Part shown: positions 1 to 6,355 of the stretch, one piece after another
How positions within the stretch are numbered: the stretch's first letter is position 1
Layout: the number at the start of each line of letters is the position of its first letter
Assembly (NCBI GenBank): GCA_030453055.1
Contig: JAKDLC010000125.1
Location: forward strand, 1-6,355
Length of the DNA: 6,355 nt
Source of the DNA: Nitrosospira sp.
GTDB lineage: Bacteria; Pseudomonadota; Gammaproteobacteria; Burkholderiales; Nitrosomonadaceae
Reading direction: 5' to 3'
Made by a program: the position numbers and the translations under genes
Notes under the pieces: generated by a model
The model's database searches: none
What the model saw: the letters and a program-made list of their open reading frames with translations, nothing else
What the model was told of the DNA's origin: nothing

Positions 1-387
1 GAAAATTGCGGTAAGCTGCTTGAGTGTCAGCTCCATTCCACTTTTGAAATTCTCAACGGTTGCGTTTTCTACCGCCAGCGCCGCTTCCAGACTATCCATT
101 ACCGCCAGCAATTCAGTGGAAAAACTGTCGATAGCGTATTTATGCGCGTTGGCAACGTCAATCTGGGCACGTTTTCGTATATTCTCGGCATCGGCCTTGG
201 CGCGTAACCAGGCATCATGATGTTCCGCAGCCTCGAGTTCGGCTTTCTTCAGTAATTGCTCCAGACTCGGCGTCGCTTCCATCACATATTCCGCTGCGTT
301 GTTTTCGCCAGGCTCCGGCGCACCGGCGGTGTTCGTGGTTGACGTCAATTCGGGCCAGTCTGGCTTGGGCTGCTGTGTATCCGCCAT
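1..387 (-). CDS. grpE: GrpE, nucleotide-exchange factor of DnaK (N-terminal part)
   Basis: GrpE is a cytoplasmic homodimer that releases ADP from DnaK (Hsp70) and acts in the DnaK-DnaJ-GrpE folding cycle. 129 codons are visible from the ATG at 385-387; the gene runs off the left edge, so the C-terminal beta-domain that contacts DnaK (roughly the last 60 residues) is missing. Residues 1-40 are a low-complexity Pro/Glu/Thr-rich tail. From about residue 41 the sequence becomes the long GrpE dimer helix: residues 59-72 (AWLRAKADAENIRKR) and 80-104, with AHKYAIDSF and ELLAVMDSLEAAL, match the E. coli GrpE pattern AHKFALEKF / ELLPVIDSLDRAL. An AGGAG lies 7 nt before the ATG, which fixes the start. 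The gene follows purB by 52 bp on the same strand but has its own heat-shock-type promoter. dnaK is expected further left, but this cannot be seen. The identification is secure. Confidence 0.95.
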   Translation of the reverse strand, partial: MADTQQPKPDWPELTSTTNTAGAPEPGENNAAEYVMEATPSLEQLLKKAELEAAEHHDAWLRAKADAENIRKRAQIDVANAHKYAIDSFSTELLAVMDSLEAALAVENATVENFKSGMELTLKQLTAIF

Positions 388-394
388 GGGGTCT

Positions 395-399
395 CTCCT
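395..399 (-). promoter_or_regulatory. Ribosome-binding site of grpE
   Basis: On the minus strand AGGAG stands 7 nt upstream of the grpE ATG. It decides the start codon and is much better than the initiation regions of purB or the DUF4105 gene. Confidence 0.8.
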
Positions 400-416
400 A
401 ATGTCCATTCATTGAA

Positions 417-1873
<1,457 letters not shown>

Positions 1874-1889
1874 TAGGTAAGCCTGTGCC

Positions 1890-1924
1890 TTGACTATGCC
1901 ATGCAGTAGCGAAACCGGTATAAT
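1890..1924 (+). promoter_or_regulatory. Possible promoter of the glutathione S-transferase gene
   Basis: A perfect TATAAT lies at 1919-1924. The only good -35 candidate, TTGACT at 1890-1895, is 23 nt away, longer than the usual 16-18 (or 19-20 for MerR-type promoters). Transcription from this -10 would begin near 1931, 27 nt before the ATG chosen for the gene. The -10 is plausible on its own; the pairing with TTGACT is doubtful. Confidence 0.4.
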
Positions 1925-1957
1925 ATGCGGTTAATTAAATTGCCGCCAACGGATGCC

Positions 1958-2566
1958 ATGAAGCTTATCGGATCACTTACCAGTCCTTATGTGCGCAAGG
2001 CGCGCATCGTGCTGGCGGAAAAGCGCATTGGTTACGATTTTGAGGTCGATATTCCGTGGAACGCGGATAGTCACGTGCCGGATCGCAATCCATTGGGTAA
2101 GGTGCCGGTGCTGATTATGGACGACGGCTCCGCGCTGTTCGATTCCCGTGTGATCGTCGAATATCTCGACAGTGTCAATCCCGTATCTCGCCTGATTCCC
2201 GAATCCAACCGGCGCCGCATCATGGTAAAGCGCTGGGAAGCATTGGCAGACGGTATCTGCGATGCCGCCGCCACAATATTCCTCGAACGCAAGCGTCATG
2301 ACGCCCAACAAAGCCCGGAATGGATCTCGCGCCAGCAGAAGAAAGTCGCATTGGGTCTCGAAGCGGCTGCCCACGAACTGGGCGATAAAAAATGGTGCGA
2401 TGGCACTACCTACACCCTGGCTGATATTGCATTGGGCTGCACGCTAGGTTATTTGGCTTTTCGCTTTCCCGAAATCGAATGGCGCAGCACCTCACCCAAT
2501 CTTGCCGATCTTTCCGACAGGCTGGAGACGCGGACGCCATTTATGGAAACGGTTCCCCGAGAGTAA
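1958..2566 (+). CDS. yibF: Glutathione S-transferase family protein, YibF-like
   Basis: This is a cytoplasmic glutathione S-transferase-fold protein of 202 residues, close to E. coli YibF in length and sequence. The N-terminal thioredoxin-like domain spans about 1-75: MKLIGSLTSPYVRKARI holds the active-site Ser9-Pro10 region, GKVPVL has the cis-proline (Pro50) of the glutathione site, and FDSRVIVEYL (61-70) is the gamma-glutamyl-binding loop with Asp62-Ser63 in place of the usual Glu-Ser. The helical C-terminal domain follows, with EALADGICDA (94-103) and the N-capping box TLAD (153-156). An in-frame ATG exists 33 nt upstream at 1925, but it overlaps a TATAAT, and the family N-terminus begins exactly at the second Met, so 1958 is preferred. 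The Shine-Dalgarno sequence is weak. The physiological substrate is unknown for this subfamily. The gene is alone on the plus strand. Confidence 0.9.
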   Translation: MKLIGSLTSPYVRKARIVLAEKRIGYDFEVDIPWNADSHVPDRNPLGKVPVLIMDDGSALFDSRVIVEYLDSVNPVSRLIPESNRRRIMVKRWEALADGICDAAATIFLERKRHDAQQSPEWISRQQKKVALGLEAAAHELGDKKWCDGTTYTLADIALGCTLGYLAFRFPEIEWRSTSPNLADLSDRLETRTPFMETVPRE

Positions 2567-2658
2567 AAACGGGATGCCTTGAGGATGTCTTGAAACAGAT
2601 GATTGAAACGGGAACTCACCATAGAAGTGAAGGTCAAGAGATGCAAATCAACTGATGA

Positions 2659-4572
2659 CTAAAAGAAATAATTGACGGAGAAAACGCCTTCGTTGTAATG
2701 ATCGTAGCGATTGAATTCCACCCGTAGATCAAGATCCTGTGAGAGTGCATAGCGGGTTATAAACTGGGAAGTGAAAAACCGCTTGCTATCACCCAGGAAA
2801 AAAACCTGATAACTGCCTGCAAGTTTGACTCTCAAGTTTTGAGTTATATCGTAGTACGCGCCCACTTCAATATCGCCACCCAAACGATAATTTTGTTGCA
2901 AATGACCGGAAAACTCCGTTTTTACGTCAACAAAGGAAAATAACAGCAGGGACGAGAGAGAATCAGGCCGATAGGAAATACCCCTCCCATAAGTGCCTTT
3001 GACGGAATTACAATAGCTACAGTTGAGGTCTTTAAGCGTATCGATCTCCAAGCCTACACGCCAGGAAGCTTTGGCGAACAAGGGGTCATAGGGATTCATC
3101 GACGTTATAGAGAGGATTCTGGCCCGATCCAGTCTTATTCGCTCGGATTCCAGGTAATAACGGAAATTGAAATCCAGAAAGATGATTTCCGTGTTTTTAT
3201 CATACCCCACATCTTTAGCCATTAAATCGTGGTAGGCTGGGCGATAGGCCCATTCCAGGAACGGCTCATGCGCATTGTGCCCCATCCCTAAACGAAATCG
3301 ATCGGTGCCGTGGCCGAGATCGGGTCGGCTGGACAAGCGTGTGATTTCACCCTTTGCATCGTCGATATTTGGCAGACGGCTTCTGGCCAACAAAACCGAG
3401 CGCGGTATTTTGATTTCTTTGTCGCTCTTCTCTTGCATGCTTTGATATTGCAAATAATCCATATAAGCATTCAACACGAGTGTTTGTGCTTGAGTGGAAA
3501 GGCTTCCAAAGGCAGTACTTTCCGGGGCGATTTCCCCTTTGATCAGTTTCTGCAATATCGCCTTCTCGCCCTTGAGCATCTTAAGTCGCTTATCATTCAT
3601 CAGGGTAAGCACCGCGGGCCGGTACACGACTTTTTTTACCAGATCTTCTTGCGCCATCACGACTTTTACCGTATCGGCCGGGATCACACTAAAGAAAAAC
3701 GGATCTGTCAGTCGCAGATCCGGATTGGCAATCTCCAACAGGGAAAGCACATGGTAAGAGCAGTTTTCCTGGAAATAATAATAATCAAAATATGTCCCGC
3801 CTAATTCCCATAAGTGCAGAAGCATCATGTTCAACTGGTCTTCGGTGAACTTGAGCTCATATTCCCAGAGATCCCGGCTTTCCCAATTGTTGTACTCCTG
3901 CACTTTAGTGTAATAAGGGAAAATTGCAAATCGGCCTTCGAATGAACCTATCAAACCTTTTATCGCATATAAAAACGCATTTTCGGTATCCGGAACCGCA
4001 GCATAATTTGCACCATAGTTCATTAAATTGTTGCCGCTACCCATTCTCCGGCTATCGATCCGCATGAGGGTATGACCAAACATGGATGCCGGGTTGTTCA
4101 GGAAATAAGAAGCAAATACTAATGTTGCCCCGGTCGGATCCAAAGTTTTCATCCAGCGATCGAGTCGATCACATGCTTGTATTTCCAGTCGGGAGTCGAA
4201 TGCTAATTGCTGATTCAACCATTTGAATCGGGCGGGAAAGTTACACTGTGGATGCTCCTTGCCTTCCGGAATCTCGGCTACCGGAACAAAGAAGCTGGCA
4301 AGAGTCGCTGCGAGTTCTGCTTCCGGATCAGTTTTGCCTTGGGGAGAATTAAAGAACTCCATTCCATCGGCTTCACTAATCATGCCACCTAAAAGTCGCG
4401 TGTCGTACTTTAAAAGCAGCTGCCAAACGCGTTCATGGGCGAGTTTTCTTTGCTTGGCTTGCTGTTGCAGTTCGGCCAAGTAGTTGACAGCGTCTTGCTG
4501 TCTGGAATGGACAGTTACAGGATATAAGCAAAAACCGAGAAGCAACCCAACGACGAAACAGATATGCCGCAC
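2659..4572 (-). CDS. DUF4105 (Lnb N-terminal-type) exported protein with predicted outer-membrane beta-barrel
   Basis: No established function. Residues 1-23 look like a signal peptide: hydrophobic 4-17, likely cleavage after Val-His-Ser23. Residues about 120-300 match the DUF4105 family: FASYFLNNPASMFGHTL with His167, LMNYGANY (183-190) and the ENCSYH motif with Cys271 and His274. A His followed later by Asn-Cys recalls the circularly permuted NlpC/P60 (LRAT-like) thiol enzymes, and a Bacteroides member (Lnb) has been described as a lipoprotein N-acyltransferase; extending either role to this protein is inference. Residues about 300-400 are mostly helical. From about 420 to the end there are alternating hydrophobic/polar strands rich in Tyr and Phe, ending in VNYFF; a terminal Phe is the hallmark of an outer-membrane barrel. 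Other cysteines: 110, 134, 518 and 521. The start is GTG with no visible Shine-Dalgarno sequence, but it is the first possible start after an in-frame TGA. The gene follows the DUF3015 gene by 70 bp. Confidence 0.85.
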   Translation of the reverse strand: MRHICFVVGLLLGFCLYPVTVHSRQQDAVNYLAELQQQAKQRKLAHERVWQLLLKYDTRLLGGMISEADGMEFFNSPQGKTDPEAELAATLASFFVPVAEIPEGKEHPQCNFPARFKWLNQQLAFDSRLEIQACDRLDRWMKTLDPTGATLVFASYFLNNPASMFGHTLMRIDSRRMGSGNNLMNYGANYAAVPDTENAFLYAIKGLIGSFEGRFAIFPYYTKVQEYNNWESRDLWEYELKFTEDQLNMMLLHLWELGGTYFDYYYFQENCSYHVLSLLEIANPDLRLTDPFFFSVIPADTVKVVMAQEDLVKKVVYRPAVLTLMNDKRLKMLKGEKAILQKLIKGEIAPESTAFGSLSTQAQTLVLNAYMDYLQYQSMQEKSDKEIKIPRSVLLARSRLPNIDDAKGEITRLSSRPDLGHGTDRFRLGMGHNAHEPFLEWAYRPAYHDLMAKDVGYDKNTEIIFLDFNFRYYLESERIRLDRARILSITSMNPYDPLFAKASWRVGLEIDTLKDLNCSYCNSVKGTYGRGISYRPDSLSSLLLFSFVDVKTEFSGHLQQNYRLGGDIEVGAYYDITQNLRVKLAGSYQVFFLGDSKRFFTSQFITRYALSQDLDLRVEFNRYDHYNEGVFSVNYFF

Positions 4573-4607
4573 AGCGAAGTTATAGGAGTGGCAACGATAT
4601 GGAAACC

Positions 4608-4637
4608 AGGCGGGTATAGGCGAACCTATACCCGCTT
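4608..4637 (-). terminator. Perfect 11-bp hairpin between the DUF3015 and DUF4105 genes
   Basis: Positions 4610-4620 pair perfectly with 4625-4635 around a 4-nt loop, TTCG when read on the minus strand. A G-T and an A-T pair extend the stem to 4608-4637. The hairpin begins 7 nt after the DUF3015 stop codon. The following transcript (CTGGTTTCC) has only a short T run, so it is a weak terminator at best. It could equally be a 3'-end stabiliser that protects the upstream mRNA while letting some transcription pass into the DUF4105 gene. Confidence 0.65.
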
Positions 4638-4642
4638 GTCAT

Positions 4643-5155
4643 TTACTGATTTGCTGCGGCTTGCTTGATGTTACATGACTTTGCAAGTGTGGGATGTCGA
4701 GTTAATTGATTTTCAAGCTGACTCAGTAACTCAGTTGAAGTTGTTTGATCACTCGGTACCAAACTATCAAATTTGGCCTGAACCATCGTGCCAAACTCTT
4801 GATGGCTTCCTGCGGGACATTGATACAAACTGGCCAGGGTATATAAGCTTTCCCCTTTACCTTGCGCCATCTCTTTAACCAGACTCGTGTAATTCTCCTG
4901 CGCAAACACTTCTCGTTCTTTGGTTATTTTTATTAATCCATGGTCACCGCAATTGGAGGTTCCGAACGTAATTCCAAAAGTTTGGCTTCCTAATGTCGCA
5001 TTGGTTGTTGAAGCAAAAATCTGCTCTACGCCTGGTTGTGATCCCATGACCATTGATCCCAGTCCACAACCTGCCGCGCCATATCCAGCAGCAAAAACAG
5101 ATACAGGAAGTAAAAATAGAGAAGCTGCTATTGCAATCCGACTATATCGTCCCAT
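4643..5155 (-). CDS. DUF3015 family secreted protein
   Basis: A 170-residue exported protein of unknown function. Residues 1-22 form a clear signal peptide (RIAIAASLFLLPVSVFA, cleavage after Val-Phe-Ala22). The mature N-terminus, AGYGAAGCGLGS, and the stretch ATLGSQTFGITFGTSNC (53-69) are characteristic of DUF3015. Four cysteines (30, 69, 113, 161) in the mature protein suggest two disulfides and a periplasmic location. The Cys is not placed as a lipobox, so it is not a lipoprotein. The C-terminal half is mainly helical (FAQENYTSLVKEMAQG; ELLSQLENQL). The ATG is fixed by AAGGAG 8 nt upstream. It is the first gene of a probable two-gene unit with the DUF4105 gene, and its promoter is at 5294-5322. 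The family assignment is from recognition of motifs; no enzyme-like active site is seen. Confidence 0.88.
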   Translation of the reverse strand: MGRYSRIAIAASLFLLPVSVFAAGYGAAGCGLGSMVMGSQPGVEQIFASTTNATLGSQTFGITFGTSNCGDHGLIKITKEREVFAQENYTSLVKEMAQGKGESLYTLASLYQCPAGSHQEFGTMVQAKFDSLVPSDQTTSTELLSQLENQLTRHPTLAKSCNIKQAAANQ

Positions 5156-5163
5156 GATTCTCT

Positions 5164-5169
5164 CTCCTT
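5164..5169 (-). promoter_or_regulatory. Ribosome-binding site of the DUF3015 gene
   Basis: AAGGAG on the minus strand, 8 nt before the ATG. It is the strongest Shine-Dalgarno sequence in the window and suggests a well-translated product. Confidence 0.8.
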
Positions 5170-5251
5170 AAAGAAGTTGTTATCACCGTTATATTTAGCC
5201 CGGTTAGATCAACGATAGTTTTAAAGTACCCAATTTCAAAAATCAAGAAAA

Positions 5252-5289
5252 TGGTCCAGGAAAAATAAACGACCTTCTCCGCTAGACCA
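5252..5289 (-). other. Hairpin at the 5' end of the DUF3015 leader
   Basis: On the minus strand TGGTCTAG (5289-5282) can pair with CTGGACCA (5259-5252): eight pairs including one G-T wobble, with a loop of 22 nt. The predicted transcription start is near 5287, so the stem would sit almost at the 5' end of a leader of about 130 nt. 5'-terminal stems of this kind can protect an mRNA from decay. No known riboswitch or RNA-thermometer pattern was recognised. Confidence 0.35.
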
Positions 5290-5293
5290 AATG

Positions 5294-5322
5294 AATGTAC
5301 TGAATGCTTTTCAAGTTGTCAA
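5294..5322 (-). promoter_or_regulatory. Sigma-70 promoter of the DUF3015-DUF4105 unit
   Basis: Minus strand: a perfect -35 TTGACA (5322-5317), an ideal 17-nt spacer, and -10 TACATT (5299-5294, four of six consensus bases). It lies about 110 nt beyond the mnmA stop and leads into the DUF3015 gene after a leader of about 130 nt. This is the best vegetative promoter in the window. Confidence 0.65.
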
Positions 5323-5348
5323 ATTTATGCTGCGTTTTAGTGTTAGAC

Positions 5349-5362
5349 GGCTCCGTTGCAAA
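5349..5362 (+). repeat. Sequence resembling an IS6-family terminal repeat (solo)
   Basis: GGCTCCGTTGCAAA differs from the IS26-type terminal repeat GGCACTGTTGCAAA at two of 14 positions. There is no partner repeat and no transposase, and mnmA begins within 70 bp, so at most this is a relic. A chance match is quite possible. Confidence 0.15.
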
Positions 5363-5416
5363 AAATAAGAAGCGTTGCGGTAGTATTGGACACCTTACAT
5401 AGACTATAGTGGAGGT

Positions 5417-5436
5417 GGATGAAACCTGATTCATCC
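5417..5436 (-). terminator. Hairpin overlapping the mnmA stop codon
   Basis: GGATGAA and TTCATCC form a perfect 7-bp stem with a 6-nt loop. The mnmA stop codon (5433-5431) is inside the structure. There is no T run after it, so it is not a standard intrinsic terminator. It may mark the 3' end of the mnmA message. Confidence 0.3.
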
Positions 5437-6355
5437 GGCGATCACGCCTCCTCCAAGACATACCTTGCTTTCGTAAACCACCACTGATTGTCCCGGCGTC
5501 ACAGCCCACTGGGACTGGGCGAATTCGATTCTGCATTTGTCGTGACCGCCATACGTAATGGCGCAGGGCGCATCAGGTTGACGATAACGGGTTTTGGCGG
5601 CGTAAACCCAGTTGCAATGCGGCGTGCGGCCGCCTATCCATGTAACATCGATAGCGGTGAGCGCAGGCCGGAATAAGTCATGGTGATCATGACCTTGCAC
5701 CACGATCAGGATATTTCGTGCTACGTTCTTGGCTGAAACGAACCAGGGCTCGCCATCACCGTCTCTTGTTCCGCCAATGCCCAATCCCTGCCGTTGACCA
5801 ATAGTGTAGTACATCAAGCCGAGATGTCGCCCCATGACGGCGCCGTCCGGAGTTTGTATTTCTCCCGGCTCATGCGGCACATAACGGTTGAGAAATTCCC
5901 TGAACGGGCGCTCGCCGATAAAACAAATTCCGGTACTGTCTTTCTTGGAGAAATTCGGCAGTCCATGGTCCCTGGCGATTTTCCGCACATCGCGTTTGTA
6001 AAGATGGCCAACAGGAAATAGCGTTCTGGATAACTGATTCTGGTTCAAACGATAGAGAAAATAGCTCTGATCCTTGGTTCCGTCTTCGCCTTTCAGCAGT
6101 TGGAACACGCCATCCATTTCATGTACCCGGGCATAATGGCCGGTTGCGATATAATCGGCGCCGAGACCGACCGCGTGGTCGAGGAACGCCTTGAACTTGA
6201 TTTCGGCGTTACACAGTACGTCCGGGTTGGGTGTTCGCCCCGCTTTGTATTCGGCAAGGAACCGGTTAAATACACGTTCTTTGTATTCAGCGGAGAAATT
6301 GACGGCTTCCAAAGGAATGCCGATGATATCGGCTACTGATGCCGCATCGATCAGA
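5431..6355 (-). CDS. mnmA: tRNA-specific 2-thiouridylase MnmA (N-terminus outside window)
   Basis: MnmA (TrmU) adenylates and then thiolates U34 of tRNA-Lys, -Glu and -Gln, using sulfur passed from IscS. 307 residues up to the TGA stop are visible. The reading frame stays open through the right edge ([20 protein letters not shown]), so about 60 residues, including the ATP-binding PP-loop, lie outside. A TTG at 6310-6312 is an internal Leu codon and not the start. [11 protein letters not shown] holds the first catalytic cysteine (codon 6213-6211). [12 protein letters not shown] holds the second (codon 5925-5923), 96 residues later, against 97 in E. coli (Cys102/Cys199). [30 protein letters not shown] and the C-terminal [11 protein letters not shown] and CLGGGVI are all intact. 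The gene ends in a small hairpin and is followed by the DUF3015 promoter. Confidence 0.97.
   Translation of the reverse strand, partial: LIDAASVADIIGIPLEAVNFSAEYKERVFNRFLAEYKAGRTPNPDVLCNAEIKFKAFLDHAVGLGADYIATGHYARVHEMDGVFQLLKGEDGTKDQSYFLYRLNQNQLSRTLFPVGHLYKRDVRKIARDHGLPNFSKKDSTGICFIGERPFREFLNRYVPHEPGEIQTPDGAVMGRHLGLMYYTIGQRQGLGIGGTRDGDGEPWFVSAKNVARNILIVVQGHDHHDLFRPALTAIDVTWIGGRTPHCNWVYAAKTRYRQPDAPCAITYGGHDKCRIEFAQSQWAVTPGQSVVVYESKVCLGGGVIAG

Noticed and set aside
2449..2646. 65-codon minus-strand frame across the convergent gap and the end of the GST gene
   Set aside because: Mostly antisense to the GST gene, with no initiation signal and no recognisable sequence.
2567..2658. Possible bidirectional terminator between the convergent GST and DUF4105 genes
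   Set aside because: No stem with a T run was found in either direction; only short direct repeats such as GATGCCTTGA / GATGTCTTGA, which are unremarkable.
3310..3804. Open frame of 164 codons on the plus strand inside the DUF4105 gene
   Set aside because: Antisense shadow of a protein with clear motifs in the minus frame; cysteine- and histidine-rich composition without family resemblance.
5291..5368. 25-codon plus-strand frame starting at ATG 5291
   Set aside because: No Shine-Dalgarno sequence, and it coincides with the opposite-strand promoter; too short to support.
5282..5536. 84-codon minus-strand frame overlapping the end of mnmA and the intergenic region
   Set aside because: Its first part is mnmA read in another frame, and its last part contains the DUF3015 promoter; no ribosome-binding site or family resemblance.
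6310..6312. TTG as the start codon of mnmA
   Set aside because: The frame remains open to the window edge with MnmA-like sequence, and the family needs an N-terminal PP-loop upstream, so this is an internal Leu codon.

Overview
The window is a stretch of proteobacterial chromosome, most likely from a betaproteobacterium. PurB, MnmA, GrpE and the YibF-like glutathione S-transferase all resemble their proteobacterial counterparts residue for residue over long stretches. The presence of secreted and outer-membrane proteins shows a Gram-negative. A Nitrosomonas-type organism would fit the moderate GC content, but that is a guess. The window holds no rRNA, tRNA, CRISPR array or intact mobile element.

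Layout, left to right. Five of the six genes are on the minus strand. (1) At 1-387 is the start of grpE (DnaK nucleotide-exchange factor), cut by the left edge. (2) At 440-1825 is a complete purB (adenylosuccinate lyase). The 52-bp purB-grpE gap, together with the purB stop codon, carries a very good heat-shock (sigma-32) promoter that drives grpE. (3) At 1958-2566, on the plus strand, is a YibF-like glutathione S-transferase, divergent from purB. (4) At 2659-4572 is a 637-residue exported protein: a DUF4105 (Lnb-N-terminal-type) periplasmic domain followed by what looks like an outer-membrane beta-barrel. (5) At 4643-5155 is a small secreted DUF3015 protein with four cysteines. It has a near-consensus promoter, a structured leader and a strong ribosome-binding site. 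(6) At 5431-6355 is mnmA (tRNA 2-thiouridylase), whose N-terminus lies beyond the right edge.

The housekeeping genes serve purine synthesis, protein folding and tRNA modification. They are unrelated functionally and simply share a neighbourhood. The block 2567-5430 differs: sampled lines are visibly more AT-rich than the flanking genes, and both of its genes encode exported proteins of unknown function. They are probably co-transcribed from the promoter at 5294-5322, with a perfect 11-bp hairpin between them that could make the first gene far more abundant than the second. This DUF3015-DUF4105 pair is the best candidate here for an undescribed envelope system. A 14-bp sequence near its right boundary resembles an IS6-family terminal repeat, but this is weak evidence.

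The 92-bp convergent gap at 2567-2658 shows no clear gene or terminator. The 275-bp gap at 5156-5430 holds the DUF3015 promoter and leader and the hairpin at the end of mnmA.
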